A stretch of 14,724 nucleotides of DNA, from positions 1 to 14,724 of the forward strand of contig JAZUPH010000070.1 of the NCBI GenBank assembly GCA_045605145.1, read 5' to 3'. Position 1 is the stretch's first letter. The number at the start of each line of letters is the position of its first letter. This document shows, one piece after another, positions 1-7,531 of the stretch. The translations under genes were made by a program, and so were the position numbers. Source of the DNA: CAMNAO01 sp045605145 (GTDB taxonomy: Bacteria; Bacillota; Clostridia; Oscillospirales; Oscillospiraceae). The notes under the pieces were generated by a model, which saw only the letters and a program-made list of their open reading frames with translations, was not told where the DNA came from and did no database searches.

Positions 1-1856
1 CAGGCGTATATGTCAGCAACGGATGTCTCCATTCTTTCTGTGACGCAGACGGCCCGGCGGCATGTTATGCCTGTGTTCATTGCAACATCTGTTACTGCGG
101 CGCTGCCGCAAGAGATTATAACAATATCTGCCGGGTACATGGTTCCGTTGGCAAGTGCAACCCCGCTTACAGAGGTATGACCTGTTATTTTGCTGACTAC
201 GGCGCCTGTTACGACCTTTATCCCGCAGTCATTGGCAGACTCTACCAACCTTTGAGCGGTTTCGTCATCCAACTGCCGTGCCATAATTTTGGGCATCGAC
301 TCAAGAACGGTGACGGAAAGTCTCATTCTACTTAGCTCTGAGGCCATTTCAAGGCGGAGTACGCCGCCGCCGATAACAACGGCTTTTTTTGCCCTCGCCA
401 TATCAGACCACAGCCGCCTCAAATCATTGATATTGCGTATTGCAAACACGCCCGGCAGATCTTTGCCCGGAATGTTGGGGATAATGCATTTTGCCCCCAT
501 AGCGTAGATCAGCTTGTCATACTTCATGGATTTGCCATTGTTAAATGTTGCGGTCTTTTTAATTGCGTCAATAGCGTTGACGGAAGTGCCGGAATAAAAG
601 CGGACGCCGTTGTCTTCAAACCACTGTGCGGGCTTTACTATTATATTTTCCTTCTCCTGTGCGGCGACCGCCATATTTTTTGAGAGCATCGTCCTGTTGA
701 TAGGCAGGCTGTCTTCTGCTGATACTATAACAATTTTGCCTGTTTTGTCCCTCTTTCGGATAGCTTCCGCGGCTGAGAGGGAGGCAATGCCGCCGCCGGC
801 GATTAGATAAGTCCTGTCAGTGTCACATGCATAGCCCACTGCCTCTTCCTCTACGGGTACGCATTTGTCTGCGCCGAGCTTGCAGACGGGGCAGATGCCT
901 AAGGCAGCATCGAATATCTCTCCGCAGATTGGGCATCTGACCAGCTTTGAACTGTGCGTGTTGGGCTTGTTCTGAAGCACACAGCCGTAATTATAGCCAT
1001 ATTCGTATGCGGCAGATAAGGCGGCGCTGTCCGCCTCGTACTGCTGGGTGAAGCTGTTATCAAACACGGCCAGCTTAAGCTGGCGCAGCCTTTCGGCAAT
1101 GTTTCCAACCGCATCGTTGTTCCATGTGTATGTGCCGAAGACCGCGGCGGGTTTGCCATCGAAATCAAAGCGGTTCAAGTGTGTGAGCAACTCCCACACT
1201 TTTGGATGTGCATCGCCGTCGATGCAAGGCGTCCCCACAAGTATCCCCTTTGCATTTTTCAGCGCTGCCACTGCTGTCCGGCTGTCTGTCACAGCCAGAT
1301 CGATCAATGCGGCGTCCAGATCCCGGCTGTCGAGTATGCCGTCTGCTATTCTTTCCGCAATTGCTTCTGTGCTGTTACAGCCCGATACAAACACTATTCC
1401 GACGGTGGGCTTAGTGTATTCTGTGGCAGGGTTATGTTGCTGTGTTTCTTTGCCGGACACAGTGCCCGCATTCCCGGCGTCTGCAATCAGATATGCGCCC
1501 TTGCCGCGCTGTGACACGGTGGTGAAGCTGACTTTGCAGTTTCCTACCTGTACGGTAGTGTTGTCGCGCACCCAGGTGCAGTGAAAAGCATCGCCCAATA
1601 TGGCTGCAAGTATATGCGCTGTATACGGCGCGGCGTATACCATGCCATCGGGGTGTGCATCCAAAAAGCTTTGTACACATTTGGGATAAGGGTTTGCACT
1701 GCAAAGTATGAGGATTTCGGCATCAGGCGCGCTGTCAAGCCATTGGCGTGCGTAGCAGGCAGGGACAGTGTCAAACAGTGCTGTCCGCTTGCCGGAGGAC
1801 AGAACACTGAAGGTATGTCCGTGTAAATCTTTTGTTATTATTGTTCCCTTGTCCAT
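1..1856 (-). CDS. Multidomain flavoprotein: degenerate flavodiiron (MBL-like) domain + flavodoxin + rubredoxin-like + NADH:rubredoxin oxidoreductase domain (3' end cut by window)
   Basis: The frame is open for 618 codons from ATG 1856 and leaves the window without a stop. Residues 1-145 resemble the front half of the flavodiiron metallo-beta-lactamase domain. The stretch equivalent to the family motif NHxExDHSG reads CSANPYPKC (52-60), so the iron ligands are gone, and the later histidine region is missing. Residues 150-291 are a flavodoxin fold: FMN phosphate loop at SGCNSTE (158-164), then GTPCIDGD and GTYTWNND. Residues 308-325 hold CPIC and CPVC, a short rubredoxin-like iron site. From about 349 it is a pyridine-nucleotide oxidoreductase of the NADH:rubredoxin reductase type, with an FAD loop AGGGIAS and an NAD loop GGGVLRLE (496-503). 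Likely role: cytoplasmic electron transfer from NAD(P)H to a partner. It starts 13 nt after the ferredoxin gene with a GGGG Shine-Dalgarno, so it is co-transcribed with it. Domain order is clear; electron path and physiological partner are inference. Confidence 0.85.
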   Translation of the reverse strand, partial: MDKGTIITKDLHGHTFSVLSSGKRTALFDTVPACYARQWLDSAPDAEILILCSANPYPKCVQSFLDAHPDGMVYAAPYTAHILAAILGDAFHCTWVRDNTTVQVGNCKVSFTTVSQRGKGAYLIADAGNAGTVSGKETQQHNPATEYTKPTVGIVFVSGCNSTEAIAERIADGILDSRDLDAALIDLAVTDSRTAVAALKNAKGILVGTPCIDGDAHPKVWELLTHLNRFDFDGKPAAVFGTYTWNNDAVGNIAERLRQLKLAVFDNSFTQQYEADSAALSAAYEYGYNYGCVLQNKPNTHSSKLVRCPICGEIFDAALGICPVCKLGADKCVPVEEEAVGYACDTDRTYLIAGGGIASLSAAEAIRKRDKTGKIVIVSAEDSLPINRTMLSKNMAVAAQEKENIIVKPAQWFEDNGVRFYSGTSVNAIDAIKKTATFNNGKSMKYDKLIYAMGAKCIIPNIPGKDLPGVFAIRNINDLRRLWSDMARAKKAVVIGGGVLRLEMASELSRMRLSVTVLESMPKIMARQLDDETAQRLVESANDCGIKVVTGAVVSKITGHTSVSGVALANGTMYPADIVIISCGSAAVTDVAMNTGITCRRAVCVTERMETSVADIYA

Positions 1857-1869
1857 ATCTGATCCCCAT

Positions 1870-2151
1870 TTAACGCCCGCCAAAGGACTTTTTATCTTTT
1901 GTCGGCATGAGTGACTTGAAGGTGCGCAGCCCTCTTATGGGTACAGGGGCATATTCAAAGCTGGTGTCCAGAATAATGAGGGTGTCAGCCGGGCAACCAA
2001 GATAGCACTGGCCGCAGCTTTGACAGTTTTCCGGGTAAGCGATAACCGATTTATTCAGCTTTGCGTCATAATAAAACACGTCCATAGGGCAGCGATTTAC
2101 GCAATTCTGGCAGCCGATACAGGCGTCATAGTCTTTTCTTGCTACACTCAT
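1870..2151 (-). CDS. 2[4Fe-4S] dicluster ferredoxin-like subunit
   Basis: A 93-residue soluble protein with two complete CxxCxxCxxxCP cluster motifs, at Cys11/14/17/21 and Cys43/46/49/53, followed by a 40-residue basic tail rich in Lys and Arg. It would carry electrons between a donor and the flavoprotein encoded just upstream, in the manner of the Fe-S subunit of fumarate reductase or adenylylsulfate reductase. Its ATG overlaps the stop codon of the flavoprotein gene (ATGA, 4 nt), which implies translational coupling and near-equal expression. The Shine-Dalgarno AAAGGA sits in the end of the upstream gene. There is no signal peptide or membrane segment, so it is cytoplasmic. The Fe-S assignment is firm from the motifs; the identity of its partners is inferred from gene order. 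Confidence 0.9.
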   Translation of the reverse strand: MSVARKDYDACIGCQNCVNRCPMDVFYYDAKLNKSVIAYPENCQSCGQCYLGCPADTLIILDTSFEYAPVPIRGLRTFKSLMPTKDKKSFGGR

Positions 2152-4055
2152 GGTTTCTTTCCTTTCTGCACAGCCGGCTTATAAACCTTCTCTTCGGGTA
2201 TGCCCAATGCTTCCGCTTCACCGGGGAACAGGAGTACATAGCGCTTCTCGTGCGGTTGGTCAAGATCACCTTTCCATGCTTCGGGAATGTCTATTTTCTT
2301 GCAGACGACCTCGCCCGCCTCGTTCTTAAACACACCCACATGGCACAGCCAGTTTTCATCGTCGCGGTAGGGGTAATCCTCTCGATAGTGCATTCCGCGG
2401 CTCTCAGTACGGAACAGGTTGGCTTTCAGCTTCATTTCCGCAGACAGCACCTTGTGCTTGGCTTCAAGGCACAGGCGAAGATCGTGCCCGGAATAGCCCA
2501 TGAGCATGGGAATCATCTTGTCCCTGATGATTTCCACCTGCATCAGTGCGGCCGTGAGCGATTTCTCGCTTTTTACAATATGTACGCCGGCGTCCACCAT
2601 GATATTGCGCAGTTTCTCCACAACCAAGTTAGGATCAACGCCCTTTTTCCGCTTTGACGGGGCAAAAATCTCATCAATTATTGCCTGCACCTGTTTTGGG
2701 TCCTGTTCCTGCGCCTCATTTTCCTCGGCATACACTGCCGCAGCCTTGCCGGAATGATTGCCCATAATGCAGCAACCGGGGTGGTTGGTCTGCACGTTGA
2801 ACATTGCACCGTTTACCTGACTGCCGTAAATGCCGTTGCCTGCGACATACAAGCCGGGGAAGCCTGTCTTGCCATCGCGGTCATCCCAGCCGCAGAACAC
2901 GCCGCAGCTCATCTGACTGTTCATGCCGGGGGCGGCACCGAATACATCGCGCACACGCTCACGGCTGCGCTTGTAGCCCGTCTTTCGCGGATCACTTTCG
3001 CCGTACTCATTGGTGATAATTGTTGTTGCGCCTGTAAATGCACTCTGCCACTCGTCACCGCACTGGGGCTCCAGTCCCTCAAGAACGGAATTGAGACGGA
3101 AAGTGATCTTGCTGCGGGATTTTTTGTAAACATAGTCGTCAATGTCAGCCGCTGTTGCGCCGATTGCACTGCCGCCCATGTTTTCGCTGTACTCCCAGCT
3201 ATTGTTGTAGAAGTAGTTACCGGGGGCATATGATGCGGTTTGGTGGAAGTCGTCAAATTCTTTGCCCACTACCGGAAGACCCAAATTGACGCAGATATAT
3301 TCACCGTCAAAGGTGTCTTCGCTGGTGGGATAGCCGGTGGGCTTCATTGAGCCGGTGCCGGTGCACATACAAATTGCCTTGCTTTTAAATGTGATGGGCG
3401 TTGCGCTTTTTACATGGAAGCCAACGCCGCCGGAGATTTTGCCGTCTGTTGTTGTTACATCCACAAACATTGTGTGGTGCACGACGGGTATCCCGTACTT
3501 TTCAAGCACGCCCATCCACTTTTCCTGGCGCATGAGGCTCAAAAACTCTGTGCGATAGCCCTTGGGGTCCCAGTTGTCCCAATAGCCGCTCTCTTTCGCG
3601 GTGGGGTACTGCTCCATGAAGCCGAATTCTCTGTTTTCCTCCACCACCTGCGCGGATTCTTCCAGCCACATATCAAACCAGTCGAGATTTGCGATGTATT
3701 CACCGCCGCGCTGTGCAGCCAGCATGCTTCCCTCGCGTTCGTCAAAGTCTTTGAGGAAATATGTTGCGCCCTGCGAGAATGGTGACAGCCCCGAGAAGCC
3801 CGGCATACCTTTGTCCACTACTATGACATTGGCACCGTTCTTCTTTGCTGTTACTGCGGCATGCAGACCGGCCCAGCCGCAGCCGATGACAAGTACATCA
3901 CAGCTGTATTCAGTCACTTCCGGCGGGGGAACCTCCGGAAGATACTGGCGCTCAATGAAAATGTGCTCACCTAAACCGGAGGTGGTATCTTCCGCATACG
4001 GGCCGGATTGTCCGTAAATATTGTTTTGCTTTGCGTTTTTGAAACTGTCGTTCAT
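2148..4055 (-). CDS. FAD-dependent reductase, fumarate reductase / adenylylsulfate reductase alpha-like flavoprotein, substrate unknown
   Basis: A 635-residue flavoprotein of the FrdA/SdhA/AprA superfamily. The FAD-binding Rossmann motif is at 53-82 (DVLVIGCGWAG, GxGxxG, ending in an acidic residue at Asp81). A second FAD-contact segment follows at 399-440 (FPGLYVAGNGIYG...NHSGKAAA). The C-terminal helical domain carries the family signature ESRGMHYREDYPYRDD (551-566). The region before the PGLY motif, where fumarate reductases usually show H-x-x-G-G, reads QMSCGVFCGWDD, so fumarate is not a safe guess as substrate. No signal peptide or membrane helix is seen. It is the first gene of an operon with the ferredoxin and the flavodoxin-rubredoxin protein. 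A TGA lies in frame directly upstream of the ATG, which fixes the start; AAGGGG lies 9 nt upstream. Likely a cytoplasmic reductase of an organic electron acceptor; AprA-type chemistry is possible but the rest of a sulfate pathway is not seen here. Confidence 0.85.
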   Translation of the reverse strand: MNDSFKNAKQNNIYGQSGPYAEDTTSGLGEHIFIERQYLPEVPPPEVTEYSCDVLVIGCGWAGLHAAVTAKKNGANVIVVDKGMPGFSGLSPFSQGATYFLKDFDEREGSMLAAQRGGEYIANLDWFDMWLEESAQVVEENREFGFMEQYPTAKESGYWDNWDPKGYRTEFLSLMRQEKWMGVLEKYGIPVVHHTMFVDVTTTDGKISGGVGFHVKSATPITFKSKAICMCTGTGSMKPTGYPTSEDTFDGEYICVNLGLPVVGKEFDDFHQTASYAPGNYFYNNSWEYSENMGGSAIGATAADIDDYVYKKSRSKITFRLNSVLEGLEPQCGDEWQSAFTGATTIITNEYGESDPRKTGYKRSRERVRDVFGAAPGMNSQMSCGVFCGWDDRDGKTGFPGLYVAGNGIYGSQVNGAMFNVQTNHPGCCIMGNHSGKAAAVYAEENEAQEQDPKQVQAIIDEIFAPSKRKKGVDPNLVVEKLRNIMVDAGVHIVKSEKSLTAALMQVEIIRDKMIPMLMGYSGHDLRLCLEAKHKVLSAEMKLKANLFRTESRGMHYREDYPYRDDENWLCHVGVFKNEAGEVVCKKIDIPEAWKGDLDQPHEKRYVLLFPGEAEALGIPEEKVYKPAVQKGKKP

Positions 4056-4088
4056 ACATCATCGCCCCTTATGTTGCTTTATGTAAAA

Positions 4089-4094
4089 AGTATA
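4089..4094 (-). promoter_or_regulatory. Likely -10 box (TATACT) of the redox operon
   Basis: TATACT (5/6 to consensus) lies 34 nt upstream of the flavoprotein ATG. The matching -35 position has only a poor hexamer (TTCTGA, 17-bp spacing), as is common at activator-dependent promoters. This fits control by the LysR protein encoded directly upstream. Confidence 0.5.
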
Positions 4095-4132
4095 GCATTG
4101 ATGTCGCAGAATCAGAAATGCCAAAACTGTTA

Positions 4133-4178
4133 AAACGCGAAGGATATATAACAAATTTGTTATATATCCTTCGCGTTT
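4133..4178 (-). terminator. 46-bp perfect palindrome across the LysR stop codon; terminator and possible LysR operator
   Basis: Two 23-base arms (4133-4155 and 4156-4178) are exact reverse complements with no spacer; the centre is ACAAATTTGT. The LysR stop codon (4160-4162) and its last codons lie inside the right arm. On the minus strand the stem is followed by TTTT, so it can act as the terminator of the LysR gene. Its centre is about 73 bp upstream of the start expected from the -10 box at 4089, close to where LysR proteins bind, so a second role as operator is plausible. The terminator role is likely; the operator role is inference. Confidence 0.7.
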
Positions 4179-5056
4179 CTGACAAGTATGCTGCGTAACG
4201 CTGCAATTAATATATTGTTATCATCTTCGCGCCATGCAAAAGCCGCAAAATTACTGTCTTCCTCATCTTCAAAGCGCTCGAGCGGCAGAAATGATATGTT
4301 CGCTTCGCTGTCATACTGAGATACGTGCCCCGTAATGCCAATACCACCACCGAGCTCTGCCTGAAGCATCATTTCTGCCAGCTGGTCGACAAGTGTCTCT
4401 CCCCGCGGCTTAACATTGTGTATTTCCAACTGCCTGTGTATCTGGCTGTATGTGAATTCCTCAATAGATTTCAAAAACAGCAGATGCCTGCCGTCAAGAT
4501 CTGAAAGGGAAATCGTGCTCTTTTTTGACAGGGGATCATAACGAGGGACGATTACATGGCGATATAACGGAGCCAGCCGTGTCGTGCTTAGCCCCTCTAC
4601 CAGTTGTGCACTGTGCTCAAAAATAACGGCGCAATCCAAATCCCTGCTTTGTATTTTAAACACGGCATCTCTGGATGTCAGCTGAGATAAATGAATAACG
4701 ACTTGCGGGAATTCGTCCTTAAACTGCCTCAATGCCGTTATCAGCCATGGCGCCGGTCCTGTGGCGCTGTTGAATCCTACTGAAAGCTCTTTGGTTCCGT
4801 TAATGTTATCGTCCAACAGCCTGTCGTACTCGCGCAGTATTTTGTTTACGTGCGCCAGACACAGCTCGCCTTCGGGCGTAAGGCGCGTCCGTCTTGTGCT
4901 GCGCTCAAAAAGGCGCACATTCCATTCCCGCTCAAGAGAGGCAAGGATTCTGCTCATAGCGGGCTGGGCAATGTGGTATTTCTGCGCGGCGGCAGTAAAG
5001 TTAAGGGTTTCGGCCGCAGTCTTGAAGCAGCGCAGATGCTCGATAGTTACGTTCAT
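4160..5056 (-). CDS. LysR-family transcriptional regulator
   Basis: 298 residues from the chosen start. Residues 3-62 are the LysR winged helix-turn-helix (IEHLRCFKTAAETLNFTAAA, then QPAMSRILASLE and LFERSTRRTRLTPEG). A hinge helix and a two-lobe effector domain follow from about residue 88. I chose ATG 5056 over ATG 5071 because GGTGG sits 8 nt before 5056 while nothing like a Shine-Dalgarno precedes 5071, because LysR proteins normally start one to four residues before the helix that begins IEHL, and because the -10 box at 5090 would leave a leader of only about 12 nt for the longer form. It reads in the same direction as the redox operon and ends 105 bp before its first ATG, so it most likely controls that operon in answer to a small-molecule substrate. 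Effector unknown. Confidence 0.9.
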   Translation of the reverse strand: MNVTIEHLRCFKTAAETLNFTAAAQKYHIAQPAMSRILASLEREWNVRLFERSTRRTRLTPEGELCLAHVNKILREYDRLLDDNINGTKELSVGFNSATGPAPWLITALRQFKDEFPQVVIHLSQLTSRDAVFKIQSRDLDCAVIFEHSAQLVEGLSTTRLAPLYRHVIVPRYDPLSKKSTISLSDLDGRHLLFLKSIEEFTYSQIHRQLEIHNVKPRGETLVDQLAEMMLQAELGGGIGITGHVSQYDSEANISFLPLERFEDEEDSNFAAFAWREDDNNILIAALRSILVRNAKDI

Positions 5057-5089
5057 AAAATACGCCACCATTTAATTTATGATGATTTT

Positions 5090-5095
5090 ATTATA
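5090..5095 (-). promoter_or_regulatory. -10 box (TATAAT) of the LysR gene
   Basis: A perfect TATAAT on the minus strand, 33 nt upstream of the chosen LysR ATG. The -35 is weak (TTGCGC at 5111-5116 with a short 15-bp spacer), so basal expression may be low or autoregulated. The stretch 5096-5195 between it and the next gene holds no gene and no clear terminator. Confidence 0.5.
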
Positions 5096-5195
5096 AATGG
5101 ATCCGATATGGCGCGCAAGTGGCATTATGCATATTTTCGCTGCTGCGCTTCGCCGAATGACGAGCATTGTCCTTCCTTTTCATAGCGGCAGGTAT

Positions 5196-5582
5196 TTATT
5201 TCAGAAGTTCATCTGTCAAACGCAGGACTTCCGGCGCGATGCGCTCCCTCTCTCTTTTCAGGACGCGGTTATACACAGGATAGGCCAGAGCTATCATTAT
5301 CATGCCGATAATACCCACCGGGATGCCGATGAGGGTGGCGAACTGACCCAGCGACGCACCGAACTCGGTCATGACCATGCTCATGCCGCAGCCCATTACC
5401 AATGCGCCGACCACGCCGACAGCGATAGACCACGACTGCGCCTTTTGGGATGCGCTGTTGTCCAGCCTGCGAAGCAGGTCCATCTTATCCTCCTTCCGGG
5501 GAAGATACTTGCTGCGGATATTCTCAATTTCCTGCTGCCGGGCAGCAGAATAGGTGAAGCTGAAGTTGTCTTTATTGTCCAT
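5196..5582 (-). CDS. Small two-helix membrane protein (copy A of a paralogous pair)
   Basis: 128 residues. An N-terminal polar head carries a distinctive motif FSFTYSA...IENIRSKYLPRKEDK (7-33), followed by two hydrophobic helices (about 51-73 and 80-104) and a charged C-terminal helix ending RIAPEVLRLTDELLK. It shares this layout and most of the motif with the protein at 12476-12856, so the two are paralogs. I know such proteins as uncharacterised in Clostridia and assign no function. Its ATG lies 11 nt inside the end of the eight-helix membrane protein gene, with AGGAGA upstream, so it is the last gene of the two-component operon and translationally coupled. Both ends would face the cytoplasm given the even helix number. 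A role in envelope stress is inference from the operon. Confidence 0.8.
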   Translation of the reverse strand: MDNKDNFSFTYSAARQQEIENIRSKYLPRKEDKMDLLRRLDNSASQKAQSWSIAVGVVGALVMGCGMSMVMTEFGASLGQFATLIGIPVGIIGMIMIALAYPVYNRVLKRERERIAPEVLRLTDELLK

Positions 5583-6462
5583 TTATATTTCTCCTGATTG
5601 CTTTTGTCGCTTTAACGATCAGCGTAATGGAAAGGGCCACCACGCTGATGCTGACGCCTGCGCCGGTAAGAATAATGAAAATGCGCTGATTGTCCGGTGA
5701 CATATCCGCGCCGAACTGGGCAAACATTGCCGTCTCCAGGTTCAGTACTGAGACCAGCGCAGCCGACAGGCTGACGATTTTTGCTGTGGACATGACCGGG
5801 CTTCCCAAAGCGCGATATTTGATAATATCCACAATGGCGTGGGTGGTGGAATAGAATGTGTACATCGCCATCACATAGATCATCATGCCGGTATATTCAT
5901 AACCGCGGTCCAGGTACAGGATCATCAGCACCGCAGAACTCAGTGACAGGTTCACCAACAGCAGGATGCAGGCACAGATCCTTGACACGCGCCACTCCCT
6001 TAAAATGCTTGTACCTATCTCATTGCCGCGTACATATCTGACCAGCAGAAAACGCATAACAGCCATGATCGTATAATAAACAGCCAATACCACGAACCAC
6101 CAGCTATGGCTGAATGTCCATAACCATAGGTTGATCCCCACATATAAAAGGCTGATGGCCAGAGATAAATATAGGGAAATTTTGGTGCGGAATACTTTGT
6201 CCGTCATATAGCGCTTGCCCAGCGGATTATCATAGATCTTCTGCTTGATGGTGCCGTATTGTTTGGGAAGCACCATAGCACAAAAGACAGTTACAACGGT
6301 AAGGGCGTAAAACGCCAGAACATACACAATATAGGCGGGGATACTCTCTTCCATCCCTTTGACGAAAATAAGGGTCAGCGCCGTAGCGCTGATTATAACA
6401 AGGACCACCATCAGCCAAAGAGGAGGGAACAGCAGTTTCCTCCCGATTCTTTTCCAATCCAT
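5572..6462 (-). CDS. Polytopic membrane protein, about eight helices, function unknown
   Basis: 296 residues from ATG 6462. Hydrophobic segments lie at about 12-34, 43-65, 95-116, 121-142, 161-183, 190-212, 228-250 and 262-284. There is no signal peptide, ATP-binding motif or recognisable transporter signature. A longer frame opens at 6549, but its first 29 residues lie inside the kinase gene in another frame, while ATG 6462 has a good GGGAGGA Shine-Dalgarno and starts one base after the kinase stop codon. It overlaps the next gene by 11 nt. Being locked between a sensor kinase and a small membrane protein suggests it works with the kinase, perhaps as a sensor partner or as the effector. This is inference; I do not recognise the family. 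Confidence 0.8.
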   Translation of the reverse strand: MDWKRIGRKLLFPPLWLMVVLVIISATALTLIFVKGMEESIPAYIVYVLAFYALTVVTVFCAMVLPKQYGTIKQKIYDNPLGKRYMTDKVFRTKISLYLSLAISLLYVGINLWLWTFSHSWWFVVLAVYYTIMAVMRFLLVRYVRGNEIGTSILREWRVSRICACILLLVNLSLSSAVLMILYLDRGYEYTGMMIYVMAMYTFYSTTHAIVDIIKYRALGSPVMSTAKIVSLSAALVSVLNLETAMFAQFGADMSPDNQRIFIILTGAGVSISVVALSITLIVKATKAIRRNINGQ

Positions 6463-6463
6463 A

Positions 6464-7531
6464 TCAGCTCCTCCCGATTTTGATGGTGAAGGTACTGCCC
6501 TGACCGCTGATGCTTTGGACGCCGATCTCGCCGCCCAGAATATCAACAACGCGCCTCACCAGTGCCAGGCCAAGCCCGTTGCCTTGTGTTGCGTGGGATG
6601 TATCTCCCTGATAAAACTTTTCGAAAATATGCTGTCCCACCTCGTAGGTCATGCCGCAGCCCGTGTCCCGGACGGAAACGATCACATGGTTGCCGTCTGT
6701 TTTCAGACTTATGCCGATGGTGCCGTTGTCCGGCGTGAATTTCACTGCGTTGGAGATGAGATTGTTCCACACAAGGCTCAACAGCTCCCCGTCGGAGCGG
6801 ATGCGCACAGAGTCCTCAATATCGGTTTCGATGTTCAGATTTTTCCTCTCCCACGCATCCTCAAACTGCAGCAGGCATTGACAAAGCTGTTCACCCAGAT
6901 CGTATTCATCACGCTTGGGGAATATCTGCTGGTTTTCCAGCTTGTTGAGCTTCAAAATATTGGTGATAAGCTGAGCCAAACGCCGTGCAGACGCAGAAAT
7001 TGCCCTGGCGTACTCGTTTTTCTCGTCCTCTGTGATGCCGGGGCGCTGCAGCATGGCAGCGTAGCTGCCCATCACAGCCAGGGGCGTTTTCAGCTCATGG
7101 GAAACATTTGCGATGAAATCCGTGCGCAGGGTTTCAGTTCCCGACAGCTCCATTGCCATTTTGTTGACCGCATCGGCGATCTGATTAAAGCCCTCCATCC
7201 CGGGGCCGTGCAGCGGTGCAACGCGAACCGAGAAATCGCCCTGCATGATTTTTATCGTGGCTTCGGTAATGATCTTTACAGGACGATCCACCATCGTCTT
7301 GCGGCGCATATAGTCGATGCTTCCGAAGATCAGGGTAATCAGCAGCACATTGCCGAAGGTCAGCTTGGCGGCCATGGCAATATTACCCGCATCAAAAACA
7401 AGCCCCATGGAATCAGCCAGAACGTTCAAAAACAGCATCATGCAGCAGCTGACCGCAAAAGCAACCGTCAGGAAAAAGACAATGTAGTTGTTGCTGGCTT
7501 TCAAAACCTGCCGAAAAGTCAGTTTCTTCAT
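6464..7531 (-). CDS. Sensor histidine kinase with short extracytoplasmic loop
   Basis: 355 residues. Two membrane helices (about 15-38 and 56-75) flank an outer loop of roughly 17-20 residues, too short for a ligand-binding domain; such kinases often sense in the membrane or through a partner, as in antimicrobial-peptide systems. A HAMP-like linker follows (80-132). The dimerisation domain has the H-box FIANVSHELKTPLA with His145 as phosphate acceptor. The ATPase domain shows the N-box NNLISNAVKF (256-265), G1 DTGCGM (289-294), F-box FEKFYQGD (303-310) and G2 GNGLGLAL (317-324). All catalytic boxes are intact. The ATG overlaps the response-regulator stop (ATGA), so the two are one coupled pair. 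Signal unknown. Confidence 0.95.
   Translation of the reverse strand: MKKLTFRQVLKASNNYIVFFLTVAFAVSCCMMLFLNVLADSMGLVFDAGNIAMAAKLTFGNVLLITLIFGSIDYMRRKTMVDRPVKIITEATIKIMQGDFSVRVAPLHGPGMEGFNQIADAVNKMAMELSGTETLRTDFIANVSHELKTPLAVMGSYAAMLQRPGITEDEKNEYARAISASARRLAQLITNILKLNKLENQQIFPKRDEYDLGEQLCQCLLQFEDAWERKNLNIETDIEDSVRIRSDGELLSLVWNNLISNAVKFTPDNGTIGISLKTDGNHVIVSVRDTGCGMTYEVGQHIFEKFYQGDTSHATQGNGLGLALVRRVVDILGGEIGVQSISGQGSTFTIKIGRS

Noticed and set aside
2139..3785. Several plus-strand frames of 120-170 codons over the flavoprotein gene
   Set aside because: The minus-strand flavoprotein has full FAD motifs. The plus frames carry no motif or convincing Shine-Dalgarno.
2148..4055. Calling the flavoprotein and ferredoxin AprAB (adenylylsulfate reductase)
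   Set aside because: The ferredoxin lacks the longer AprB C-terminal tail, the substrate segment differs, and no sat, qmo or dsr genes are seen nearby.
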